Part shown: piece after piece, positions 24,427 through 32,247 of the stretch
Layout of the letters: every line of letters begins with the position of its first letter
How positions within the stretch are numbered: position 1 is the stretch's first letter
NCBI GenBank assembly: GCA_035276085.1
Contig: DATELY010000270.1
Location: 1-33,188, forward strand
Direction of reading: 5' to 3'
Source: DATELY01 sp035276085
GTDB taxonomy: Bacteria > Pseudomonadota > Gammaproteobacteria > Steroidobacterales > Steroidobacteraceae
Length of the DNA stretch: 33,188 bases
Translations under genes and position numbers: made by a program
The notes under the pieces: model-generated
What the model was told of the DNA's origin: nothing
The model's database searches: none
What the model saw: the letters and a program-made list of their open reading frames with translations, nothing else

Positions 24427-25572
24427 ATGACGATGGACTTCGAATTCAACGAACAACAGCAGCTGTTCCGGGAGAGTTTTCAAAAATTTCTCGGGGACAA
24501 CTATGACCTCGCGCGGCACGCCATCGTCGCGCAGGCCGATCGGTTCGATGAAACGCTCTGGAGCAACCTTGCCGAGTTGGGACTGTTCGCCATGCTCGTG
24601 CCGCAGAATCATGGCGGGATGGGGCTCGGCTGGGTCGATGTCGCGCTCGTGATCGAGGAATTAGGTAAATCGTTGATTCACTCGCCCGTCACTGACACGC
24701 TCGTGGCGACGGACATCATTGCCCGTTACGGTACGTCTGCCCAGCAGGCAACCTTGTTACCGCGAATCGCCACGGGTGCATTGCGTGTCGTGACCGCAAT
24801 CGCCGAGCCCGACAGTGACTACGGCACGAAAGGCATTGCGGCGCTGGTTACGTCTGCGCAGAACGGCTGGCGATTGAGCGGCACCAAGATGCTGGTGCCG
24901 CATGCGGGCACCGAAGGCTTGGTGATGGTCGCGGCGCGAGCCGGCGCGGGAGGTCATCTGGGTATCGCGCTCGTTCCGCCACAACGGACCGGTGTGCAAG
25001 GCCGTCCGCATGTCACGCTTGATCCAGCCACAAAACTGGAGGGGGTCGTCTATTCCGACGTTTCGCTCGCAGACAGTGACTTCCTCGGCTCGCACCCCGA
25101 GGCTGTCAACGCAGTGGAGCGCCTGCTCGATCTTCATGCTGGCGTCGCTTCGCTCGCGATGGTCGGCATCGCGGGCCGGATGCTCGAGCTTTCTGTCAAC
25201 TACGCGCACGAGCGGGTTCAGTTCGACAAGCCGATAGGCTCGTTCCAAGCCATCAAGCATCGCTGCGCTGACATCGCCGTTGCGCTCGATGCCGCTAGAT
25301 CCGCGGCTTACTACGCCGCGTGGGCGCTCTCCGAAGGATCGTCAGATTCCGCAAAGGCCGTATCCATGGCCAAAGCCTACTGCGGGGATGCTGCACGGAT
25401 GGCATGCAATGAAGGGATTCAGATCCACGGCGGGATGGGATTCACGTGGGAGCTCGGACTGCATTACTACCTGCGTCGTACCAAGCTCCTCGAGTTCAGC
25501 TATGGCGACGCAGCGTTTCATCGAGAACGTGTGCTGGCAGCGACGCTGCAGAGCCTCGGAATCGCGAGCTGA
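24427..25572 (+). CDS. Acyl-CoA dehydrogenase, second subunit of a probable heteromer
   Basis: This 381-residue protein is of the acyl-CoA dehydrogenase fold: an N-terminal helical domain (MTMDFEFNEQQQLFRESF), a beta-domain with a weakened FAD/substrate loop (VTAIAEPDSDYG), and a conserved C-terminal domain with HERVQFDKPIGSFQAIKHRC (FAD-binding Arg/Gln) and IQIHGGMGFTWELGLHYYLRR. The tail LEFSYGDAAFHRERV has no glutamate in the usual YEGT place. In heteromeric pairs one subunit binds most of the FAD and the other the acyl chain, so neither gene need be complete alone. ATG 24427 follows the previous stop by one base; ATG 24433 is an alternative. Confidence 0.92.
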   Translation: MTMDFEFNEQQQLFRESFQKFLGDNYDLARHAIVAQADRFDETLWSNLAELGLFAMLVPQNHGGMGLGWVDVALVIEELGKSLIHSPVTDTLVATDIIARYGTSAQQATLLPRIATGALRVVTAIAEPDSDYGTKGIAALVTSAQNGWRLSGTKMLVPHAGTEGLVMVAARAGAGGHLGIALVPPQRTGVQGRPHVTLDPATKLEGVVYSDVSLADSDFLGSHPEAVNAVERLLDLHAGVASLAMVGIAGRMLELSVNYAHERVQFDKPIGSFQAIKHRCADIAVALDAARSAAYYAAWALSEGSSDSAKAVSMAKAYCGDAARMACNEGIQIHGGMGFTWELGLHYYLRRTKLLEFSYGDAAFHRERVLAATLQSLGIAS

Positions 25573-25577
25573 CTTTC

Positions 25578-27074
25578 ATGCAAATGGGTTCACTGATTCG
25601 GCGCGCTGCGCTCCAGTATGGCGATGCGCCCTGCCTGACGGAGGACACGCGGACGCTCAGCTTTCGCGAGTTCGACGCCGCGACCGATCGCGTCGGCAAC
25701 GCACTGCTCGAGCGCGGATTGAAGCCCGGCGACCGTGTCGCCGTGATCCTGCCCAATTCCATCGACTGCCTGATCGCGTATTACGCGATCTTCAAGGCAG
25801 GCATGGTGCGCGTGCAGCTGAACGTACGCGAGACACTCGAAAACCATCGTTACAAGCTTGCAGATAGCGGCGCGCGCGGGGTCATCCATGCCGGCATTGA
25901 GGGCGTCTCGGCGGAGATCACGATCCTGCTGCCCGAGCTGATCGAGATGATTCACAAAGGCCCGCCCGGACCTTGCGCGGTCGACCGCGACCTCGATGCT
26001 CCGCTGCGCTTCGGCTACACCGGCGGCACCACTGGCAAGGCCAAAGCGGTCACGCTGACCACGCGCACCGATCTCATCGAGACCACGGCGTTCCTGACTG
26101 ACCTCATCCCGGAACTCTCGCGCGGCGAGACCTTCCTGCACGCCTCTCCAATCGCGCATGCCTCGGGTGCGTTCTTCCTGCCGTCGCTGGTGCGCGGAGT
26201 GCACTCTCTGATGATGACGAAGTTCGAGGCCGGGGCGTTCCTGAAGCTCGCCGAGCAGAGCCGTGCGAGCTATACCTTTCTGGTGCCGACAATGATCGCG
26301 ATGATCCTGGAGGATCCCCGTTCCGATGCGACACCGGTGGCGTTCAAGCGCATTGCATACGGCGCCGCATCGATCGCGCCTGCGCTCATGAAGCGCGCCG
26401 AGGCGCGTTTCGGGCGCATCTTTGCGCAGTGCTACGGCCAGGCCGAGAGCCCGATGTGCATCACGCATCTCAGACCCGAGGAACACGATCGCATCGGTTC
26501 CTGCGGGCGGCCCTTTACTGTCGCGGACGTCGCGATTTTCGACGAGAACGATCAACCGCTGCCGCCGGGCGAACGCGGTGAGATCGTAACGCGCGGTCCG
26601 CAGACCATGGCGTACTACTGGAACCGTCCGGAGCAGACAGCAGAGGCGTTCCGCAACGGCTGGCTCCACACGGGCGATGTCGGTTACATGGATGCCGACG
26701 GCTTCTTCTACATCGTAGACCGCAAGAACGACCTGCTGATCTCCGGCGGGTACAACGTCTATCCCCGCGAGGTGGAGGACGTGCTGCTCGCCTGTCCGGG
26801 CGTGGTTGAGGCTGCCGTGGTGGGCTTGCCCGATGAGCGCTGGGGCGATCGGGTGGTGGCGGTTGTCTCGGGCAAGGAGGGGCTCGATGCCGACGTGGTC
26901 ATGCAGTTCGCGCGCGAGCGGCTGGCGGACTATAAGCGGCCGAAGAGCGTCGACATCTGGCCCGAGCTGCCGAAGAGCGCCGCGAACAAGATCCTGCGTC
27001 GCACGATCCGCGACCAGTTGACCGGCCGAACGAACCAGCCAAGCCACGGTGAAATCATGAGTGCCAGTTCCTGA
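25578..27074 (+). CDS. Acyl-CoA synthetase (AMP-forming, ANL superfamily)
   Basis: This enzyme activates a carboxylic acid to its CoA thioester with ATP, the entry step of the pathway. The 498-residue protein shows the P-loop FGYTGGTTGKAKAVTL, the aromatic/adenine motif AQCYGQAES, LHTGDVGYMDADGFFYIVDR with the nucleotide-binding Asp and hinge region, and the C-terminal PKSAANKILRR with the adenylation Lys. Family length and order are normal. ATG 25578 is chosen as it lies 5 nt after the upstream gene; the frame extends into that gene but only as a shadow. The gene is coupled to the acyl-CoA dehydrogenase pair upstream and the biotin enzyme genes downstream. The acid substrate cannot be told from sequence. 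Confidence 0.93.
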   Translation: MQMGSLIRRAALQYGDAPCLTEDTRTLSFREFDAATDRVGNALLERGLKPGDRVAVILPNSIDCLIAYYAIFKAGMVRVQLNVRETLENHRYKLADSGARGVIHAGIEGVSAEITILLPELIEMIHKGPPGPCAVDRDLDAPLRFGYTGGTTGKAKAVTLTTRTDLIETTAFLTDLIPELSRGETFLHASPIAHASGAFFLPSLVRGVHSLMMTKFEAGAFLKLAEQSRASYTFLVPTMIAMILEDPRSDATPVAFKRIAYGAASIAPALMKRAEARFGRIFAQCYGQAESPMCITHLRPEEHDRIGSCGRPFTVADVAIFDENDQPLPPGERGEIVTRGPQTMAYYWNRPEQTAEAFRNGWLHTGDVGYMDADGFFYIVDRKNDLLISGGYNVYPREVEDVLLACPGVVEAAVVGLPDERWGDRVVAVVSGKEGLDADVVMQFARERLADYKRPKSVDIWPELPKSAANKILRRTIRDQLTGRTNQPSHGEIMSASS

Positions 27075-27086
27075 GAGAACGCGCGG

Positions 27087-27590
27087 ATGACCATCAAGCC
27101 GACCGACATCATCTCCCTGGTTGAACTCTTCTCGGTATCCGACTGGGAGGAGTTGCACGTCGAAATAGAAGGATTGCAGCTCTTCTTGTCGCGTGACCCG
27201 AACGCCAGGCTCACCCACGGCGGAGCGGATGCCGCGTCGCCGATGAGCCGCACTTCCGGCGGCGACCGACCCGCACGAGCGGAGGTGTCGGTCGCACCGA
27301 CGCAGCAGGCGACATCAGCGACTGCAGCAGCCGACGATGTGCCGTCCCACTGGATTGCCGTGAAGGCGCCCAACCTGGGGACGTTCTACAGAGCGCCTAA
27401 ACCGGGCGCCGCACCCTATGTAGAGGTGGGGCAGCGAGTCGATCTCAATACGGAAATCTGCCAGCTCGAAGTCATGAAGCTGTTCACGGTGGTGAAGGCG
27501 GGCATGGCAGGCATCGTGCGTCGAGTCTGCGTCGAAGACGCGCAGATGGTCGAGCACGCGCAAGCACTGTTCTATATCGAGCGGGCCTGA
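27087..27590 (+). CDS. Biotin carboxyl carrier protein (AccB-like)
   Basis: This 167-residue biotin carrier has an N-terminal helical part (residues 1-40), a Pro/Ala/Ser-rich linker (about 45-88) and a biotinyl domain with KAPNLGTFYRAPKPGAAPYV, then the biotinylation motif CQLEVMKLF where Lys131 takes biotin. It is like AccB of acetyl-CoA carboxylase, including the 'thumb' loop, but has EVMKLF instead of the usual EAMK(M/L) and is not next to accA/accD. It sits 1 nt before the biotin carboxylase start region and is followed by an HMGL-type carboxyltransferase, so it likely shuttles carboxybiotin between those two. Confidence 0.93.
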   Translation: MTIKPTDIISLVELFSVSDWEELHVEIEGLQLFLSRDPNARLTHGGADAASPMSRTSGGDRPARAEVSVAPTQQATSATAAADDVPSHWIAVKAPNLGTFYRAPKPGAAPYVEVGQRVDLNTEICQLEVMKLFTVVKAGMAGIVRRVCVEDAQMVEHAQALFYIERA

Positions 27591-27597
27591 GTTGTTG

Positions 27598-28950
27598 ATG
27601 CGTCGCCTCTTCGTGGCGAACCGCGGTGAGATCGCGGTTCGCATCCTGCGGACCGCTAAGGCCATGGGCATCCAGACCGTGCTCGGAGTATCGGCAGCGG
27701 ACAAGGCGAGCCTCGGCGCCGAGATGGCAGATCGCGTCGTCGAATTGGGGCCGGCGCCGGCGCAGAAGAGTTATCTCAACGCTCCGCTCGTCGTGCATGC
27801 AGCCGTGGCCACGGGCTGCGATGCGCTCCACCCCGGCTATGGCTTTCTCTCCGAAAAGCCTGAGCTCTCGCGTCTGTGTGAATCGGTGGGCGTCGCCTTC
27901 GTGGGGCCGCGCGCCGAAACCGTGGAAACACTCGGCGACAAGATCGCGGCGCGTAACTTCGCTCGCGAAGCGGGTGTTCCCATGGTGCCGGGTAGCGATC
28001 TGATCGAGACATTGGTCGAAGCACGCCACGCCGCGAGCACGCTCGGTTACCCCGTCGTCATGAAGGCATCGGCCGGCGGTGGCGGCAAGGGCATGTTCAA
28101 GGCCGCGACGGTGGCCGAGCTCGATGCCTCCTTCGATCGCGGCAGGCGCGAAGCGGAAAGCGCTTTCGGAGATGGCAGGCTGTACATGGAGCGATTCGTG
28201 GAGCGTGCCCGCCACGTCGAGGTGCAGATCGTTGGCGATGGCCACGGCAAAGTCCTGCACTTCGGCGAGCGCGATTGCACCGTGCAACGTCGCTACCAGA
28301 AGCTGATCGAGGAGGCGCCGGCTTCCGCACTGTCGGAAGACGTTCGCCAGCGCCTGCATGCCGCCGCTGTGCGCCTGACCTCGAAGGCGTGCTACCGGGG
28401 CGCTGGAACCGTCGAGTTCCTGTACGACGTGGATCGCAACGACTTCTATTTCATGGAAGTGAACTCGCGGATCCAGGTCGAGCATCCGGTGACCGAGCAG
28501 GTCACAGGGTACGACCTCATCGAACTGCAGCTACGCGTTGCCGCGGGCGAGGGCCTTCGCGTCGAACAGGCGGATGTGAAGGTCCGCGGTCACGCGATCG
28601 AGTGTCGCATCAATGCCGAGGATCCGATGAATGGGTTCGCGCCGGCGCCCGGGCGCATTACCGGTTGGTTGCCGCCGCAGGGTGAAGGCCTGCGCCTCGA
28701 TACGCACGCGCGCGAGGGGTATCTCGTGCCGCCGTTCTATGACTCGATGATCGGCAAGCTCATTGCCTCCGGCCCGGATCGGGAGAGCGCCGCTGCACGG
28801 CTGGTGCGCGCGATCGACGACTTCCGCATCGAAGGCCTGAAGACCACGCTCCCGCTGGCCTCATTCATCGTGGGGCATCCGGATTTTCGCCGCAACGAGA
28901 TCACCACGCGTTGGCTCGAAGTGCACGGGCTGCCAGCGTTCGCCCCCTGA
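27598..28950 (+). CDS. Biotin carboxylase subunit (AccC-like)
   Basis: This enzyme carboxylates biotin on the carrier protein using ATP and bicarbonate. The 450-residue protein has the full biotin carboxylase order: VANRGEIAVRILRTAKAMG, HPGYGFLSEKPELS, the ATP-grasp loop KASAGGGGKGMFKA, FGERDCTVQRRYQKLIEEAP, and EVNSRIQVEHPVTEQVTG with the metal ligands and catalytic Arg. It ends with the C-terminal biotin-carboxylase domain. All key residues look intact, so the ATP-dependent half of the system should be active. ATG 27598 gives the family start (MRRLFVANRGE); in-frame TTG codons at 27592 and 27595 precede it. It is coupled to the carrier gene upstream and 12 nt from the carboxyltransferase gene. 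Confidence 0.95.
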   Translation: MRRLFVANRGEIAVRILRTAKAMGIQTVLGVSAADKASLGAEMADRVVELGPAPAQKSYLNAPLVVHAAVATGCDALHPGYGFLSEKPELSRLCESVGVAFVGPRAETVETLGDKIAARNFAREAGVPMVPGSDLIETLVEARHAASTLGYPVVMKASAGGGGKGMFKAATVAELDASFDRGRREAESAFGDGRLYMERFVERARHVEVQIVGDGHGKVLHFGERDCTVQRRYQKLIEEAPASALSEDVRQRLHAAAVRLTSKACYRGAGTVEFLYDVDRNDFYFMEVNSRIQVEHPVTEQVTGYDLIELQLRVAAGEGLRVEQADVKVRGHAIECRINAEDPMNGFAPAPGRITGWLPPQGEGLRLDTHAREGYLVPPFYDSMIGKLIASGPDRESAAARLVRAIDDFRIEGLKTTLPLASFIVGHPDFRRNEITTRWLEVHGLPAFAP

Positions 28951-28962
28951 AGGTAACCGTCC

Positions 28963-30423
28963 ATGGCACACATTGATTTTCTCGACGAGACGATGCGCGA
29001 TGGGCAGCAAAGCTTGTGGGGGCTGCGCATGCGCGCCGGCATGGCACTGCCGGTTTCGCCGCTCATCGACCAGACGGGTTTCAAAGTCATTGACCTCACG
29101 GGCGGCGGCATGCTCGATGTGTTGACCCGTTACTGCCACGAGAACTACTGGGAAGGCCTCGACCTGCTCGTAGCCTCGATGCCGCGCACACCGGTGCGCG
29201 CGGGACTGCGCGCCAACGCCAACGTTACTTTCGGTGTCACCCCCGATGCGTTGATGGACCTTTGGGTTCGACGCCTGGGCGCGCACGGCGTGCGCTCGTT
29301 CTGGATCTACGATGTGCTGTTCAACATCGACAAGATGCTGCGGCTCGCCAAGGTCGCCAAGGAATCCGATGCGCAGGTGGCGGCCGCGGTCATGTTCGCG
29401 CTCTCGCCGGTGCATACCGACGAATACTATGCGGACAAAGTCGACAAGCTCGCCGCGTCCCCCGACGTCGACACCATTCTGCTTTACGACACTGCCGGCG
29501 TTCTCGAAAAAGATCGTTTGAAGTCTCTGGTTCCGGGCATGGTCGCCAAGGCTCGCGGCAAGAAGCTTGAATTCCATTCGAACAACTTGCTTGGCATGTC
29601 GGCCAAGGCGTACCTCGACGCCATCGAGCTCGGCGTCTCGGTGCTCCACACCGCCAGTCGGCCGATGGCCAATGGGCCTTCGGTGCCGTCAACTGAGATC
29701 ATGGTCAAGAACGTCGAGCTGAAGGGCCACACGCACAATCTCGATAAGTCGCTCTTCAAGCCGGTGGCCGATCACTTCGAAGCCGTCGGCAAGGCGGCGG
29801 GGTTTCTCGTCAATCAGTACGCCGAGTACGACGTCTTCTCGATCGAACACCAGATTCCCGGCGGCATGATGGGCACCTTCAAGGCCCAGCTGGCGCAGCA
29901 CAACATGAGCGGCCGTCTCGACGAGGTGCTGGAGGAGACTGCCAGAGTCCGTCGCGAACTGGGCTATCCAGGCATGGCCACTCCGTTCAGCCAACTCGTC
30001 GGAATCCAGGCCGTGCTCAACATCGTCACCGGCCAGCGCTACGGCACCGTGCCGGACGAAGTCGTCCAGTACGCAGCGGGCTTCTACGGCCAGCCAGTTG
30101 CGCCGGTCGACCCAGACATTCTCGACCGCATCATGGCTTCAGCGCGCGCGAAGGACGTGCTGGCCAATCCTCCGGAGCAGCCAACGCTTGAGGACCTGAA
30201 GAAGCGCTACGGTACGGACGATCTCGACGAGTTGATCTTGCGCGCGACGGTTCCGGCCGCAGACATTGCGGCCATGCGCGCTGCCGGACCGGTCAAGCGC
30301 TCGTATCCGCTGCTGTCGTCGCCGGAGCTGGAGCGCGTGCGGCAGATGATGAAAATCCAGCAGCTGCCGGTGATCGAGATCAAGTCGGCGGCCATGAACA
30401 TCTCCCTGAGGCGGCGCAACTGA
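28963..30423 (+). CDS. HMGL-type carboxyltransferase (pyruvate carboxylase B / oxaloacetate decarboxylase alpha family), atypical active site
   Basis: This 486-residue protein has the TIM-barrel carboxyltransferase fold plus the conserved PYC/OADA C-terminal domain: RDGQQSLWGLRMR near residue 12, LTGGGMLDVL, VEHQIPGG-like SIEHQIPGGMMGTFKAQL, and TPFSQLVGIQAVLNIVTG. It lacks a biotinyl domain, supplied here by the separate carrier. Expected catalytic residues are altered. The carboxylated metal-ligand Lys (IxxKDMAG in relatives) is Tyr175 in LLYDTAGVL. The metal HxH block is EFHSNNLLG, keeping His205 but with Asn207. The pyruvate-binding RGQN loop reads RANAN; Asp13 is retained. So a keto-acid carboxylase with the usual mechanism is doubtful. 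It may act on a different acceptor made by this cluster. It is the last gene of the operon and convergent with tetR. Confidence 0.85.
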   Translation: MAHIDFLDETMRDGQQSLWGLRMRAGMALPVSPLIDQTGFKVIDLTGGGMLDVLTRYCHENYWEGLDLLVASMPRTPVRAGLRANANVTFGVTPDALMDLWVRRLGAHGVRSFWIYDVLFNIDKMLRLAKVAKESDAQVAAAVMFALSPVHTDEYYADKVDKLAASPDVDTILLYDTAGVLEKDRLKSLVPGMVAKARGKKLEFHSNNLLGMSAKAYLDAIELGVSVLHTASRPMANGPSVPSTEIMVKNVELKGHTHNLDKSLFKPVADHFEAVGKAAGFLVNQYAEYDVFSIEHQIPGGMMGTFKAQLAQHNMSGRLDEVLEETARVRRELGYPGMATPFSQLVGIQAVLNIVTGQRYGTVPDEVVQYAAGFYGQPVAPVDPDILDRIMASARAKDVLANPPEQPTLEDLKKRYGTDDLDELILRATVPAADIAAMRAAGPVKRSYPLLSSPELERVRQMMKIQQLPVIEIKSAAMNISLRRRN

Positions 30424-30469
30424 TGTCGCGCAGGGCGGCATCTTGTCTGCTGCGAGCGGAGGGACCTAT

Positions 30470-31291
30470 TCAGTCGTACCGCGGTCTCGACGTACCGACT
30501 GAGGTCCTGCTGAGGGAGGCTCCGACGCGGCGTGCCTTCCGAGGCTTTGCCCTGCGCGCACCCTCGGCCGGTCCGAGGAGCGTCATCGTTCGATCGACGA
30601 GCGCCGCGGCCGCAGCTGTCAAGTTGCGCGGACGGCGATACAGCAACGAGGTGATGATCATCTGGTTGACACTGCCGTTGAGAATCGCGGCGGTTTCATA
30701 GGGATTGTTGGAGCCCCACTCGCCGTCCTGCTCGCCCTGGCGGATCAAGTGGATGATGATGCGCACGTAGTCGTCGAAGTTCTGCCGCAGGGTGGTCTCC
30801 GCCACTAGGACGCTGGGCCATAGCTCAAGATAAAGCACGCGGGCCCATTCCGGGTTGCGCCGGGCAAAGTCCGCAGCAAGACAGAGGTAAAGACGCAACC
30901 GTTCCCGCGCGGTTTTCTTGCCGACGATCGCTTCGGCGTACTCACCGAAAAACGCGCCGAGTTTGCCCAGTGGCACCTGATAGGCGAGTTCTTCCTTGCT
31001 ATCGTAGTACTCATAGATCGTCGACACCGGCATGCCGGCCTGGCCCGCGATGTCGCCGATGCGCGAGCGCGAAATGCCGTCGCGTGCGAAGACACGCAGG
31101 GCCGCACGCAAAATCTCTTCTTCACGACGCTTGCTGCGGTCCTGCTTGCGCTTTTGCTGCGGCGCCTGACATCGCTGCATCGCCTCGTGCACGAAACTCG
31201 TGATCTCATCCTCGACGACATTCGGCGGCGCCGGGTCGACGGGTACCTCAGTGACTTTGGGGCGGGATCGCTTGCTGTTGCGTGCTGGCAT
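30470..31291 (-). CDS. TetR-family transcriptional regulator
   Basis: This 273-residue regulator has a basic N-terminal extension of ~60 residues. It then has the TetR DNA-binding domain: EEILRAALRVFARDGISRSR, IGDIAGQAGMPVSTIYEYYD as the helix-turn-helix, and SKEELAYQ. A C-terminal ligand/dimer domain (about 180 residues) and an Arg/Lys-rich tail follow. It is convergent with the carboxyltransferase gene (46 nt between stops) and divergent from the NUDIX gene. By position it is the probable regulator of the acyl-CoA catabolic cluster, perhaps with an acyl-CoA as ligand; this is inference. The start is taken at ATG 31291 (MPARNSKR); upstream in-frame codons to 31537 look non-coding. The long lysine/arginine-rich N-terminus is unusual for the family. 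Confidence 0.9.
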   Translation of the reverse strand: MPARNSKRSRPKVTEVPVDPAPPNVVEDEITSFVHEAMQRCQAPQQKRKQDRSKRREEEILRAALRVFARDGISRSRIGDIAGQAGMPVSTIYEYYDSKEELAYQVPLGKLGAFFGEYAEAIVGKKTARERLRLYLCLAADFARRNPEWARVLYLELWPSVLVAETTLRQNFDDYVRIIIHLIRQGEQDGEWGSNNPYETAAILNGSVNQMIITSLLYRRPRNLTAAAAALVDRTMTLLGPAEGARRAKPRKARRVGASLSRTSVGTSRPRYD

Positions 31292-31545
31292 GATCTGTTG
31301 TCTGCGGCGGCAATAATCGGGGCTATTTGTCTGTCCGAGGTGCGACCTGCTGTTTGGCGGCAGATGCATTTTCGATCCTACCCGAAAGCACTCGGTTATG
31401 CGGCCGGTTGCGCGCCAATACGACACGCTGACGAGCGCTGCAGAGGCGATAAATCGCTCACGGTGTCGATCCCTGCCGCGATTGTGCAAGAGCCTGCCAA
31501 ATCGTAGCCTGTCGTCTTCAGTATTCGCTGCGTTCAACCAATAGT
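31292..31545. other. Divergent intergenic region between tetR and the NUDIX gene
   Basis: It should hold promoters for both genes. A perfect inverted repeat GCGAT-AA-ATCGC lies at 31446-31457 and is the only obvious operator-like palindrome. No clear -35/-10 pair was identified. Confidence 0.4.
31446..31457. promoter_or_regulatory. Short palindrome, possible operator
   Basis: GCGAT and ATCGC half-sites are separated by AA, between the divergent tetR and NUDIX genes. This is a possible TetR binding site. Five-base half-sites are expected by chance fairly often in GC-rich DNA, so support is weak. Confidence 0.25.
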
Positions 31546-32235
31546 GTGAAGTACTGTCCGACCTGCAGTGGATCGCTAGAGCGTCGAGCCGTCGTCCGCG
31601 GAGAGCCGCCGCGTCTCGTATGCACGCTATGCACGCGCATCGTGTACGAAAATCCGAAGGTGCTCGTCATGAGCCTGATCACCTTTGGAGCGCGGTTGCT
31701 CCTGGTTCGGCGCGCAACGGCGCCACGGGCCGGAATGTGGGCGCCGCCCGCGGGCTTCGTTGAGCTTGGCGAAACAATGGATGCTGCCGCCGCACGTGAG
31801 GTGCGCGAAGAGGCGGGCGTAGCGGTAGCGCCCGATCAACTCGACCTCCATGTCGTGTCGAATTTGCCGCTGATTGGCGAGATCTATGTCTGTTTCCGTG
31901 GCGTCGCAGAATCCGATGAAGTGCGCGCCGGGCAGGAATGCGACGACTGTCGATTCTTTGCTCATGACGAGATCCCGTGGCAGCGGCTGGCTTACCCGCA
32001 ACTGACCTCCTACATCGATGGCATCTTCGTCGAGATCGTGCGCAACTCCTACTCGGTGCACTACACGTGCACAGACCAGCACGGCATGCGCGTGAACAGC
32101 TATGTGATCGGCAAGCGGCGAACTCTGATCGAACCGGCCGCCATCTTCGAACCGCATGCAAAGGGAGATTATTTCGATCCCACGCAGGACCCCGATGGAG
32201 GATTCTGCGATGCGGCGACGTGGCGACAAAAGTAG
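31546..32235 (+). CDS. NUDIX hydrolase with N-terminal zinc ribbon
   Basis: This 229-residue protein has a zinc ribbon (CPTC at 4-7 and CTLC at 26-29) followed by a NUDIX domain. The NUDIX box is complete: Gly of GFVELGE, then REVREEAGV with the metal-binding glutamates. Zinc-ribbon NUDIX proteins hydrolyse NADH/ADP-ribose-like or other nucleoside diphosphate substrates. Specificity is not shown here, since the SQPWPxPxS motif of NADH pyrophosphatase is absent. An extra ~60 residues follow the NUDIX domain (from about 168, SVHYTCTDQHGMRV), with no recognised domain. The start is GTG 31546. It ends 12 nt before the end of the convergent hydrolase gene. Confidence 0.88.
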   Translation: MKYCPTCSGSLERRAVVRGEPPRLVCTLCTRIVYENPKVLVMSLITFGARLLLVRRATAPRAGMWAPPAGFVELGETMDAAAAREVREEAGVAVAPDQLDLHVVSNLPLIGEIYVCFRGVAESDEVRAGQECDDCRFFAHDEIPWQRLAYPQLTSYIDGIFVEIVRNSYSVHYTCTDQHGMRVNSYVIGKRRTLIEPAAIFEPHAKGDYFDPTQDPDGGFCDAATWRQK

Positions 32236-32247
32236 CAAGCTACTTGT

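Noticed and set aside
25590..27218. 542-codon open frame on the minus strand
   Set aside because: It lies fully antisense to the acyl-CoA synthetase and the start of the biotin carrier gene. It arises from GC-rich codon bias and shows no recognisable domain.
27484..28485. 333-codon open frame on the minus strand
   Set aside because: It is antisense to the biotin carboxylase, with no family resemblance.
27087..28950. AccB/AccC as the housekeeping acetyl-CoA carboxylase
   Set aside because: The pair is embedded in a catabolic operon and followed by an HMGL-type carboxyltransferase, so a dedicated pathway enzyme is more likely. A shared role cannot be fully excluded.
30423..30701. 92-codon plus-strand frame after the carboxyltransferase gene
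   Set aside because: It is antisense to the 3' part of tetR, with no ribosome site and arginine/alanine-rich shadow composition.
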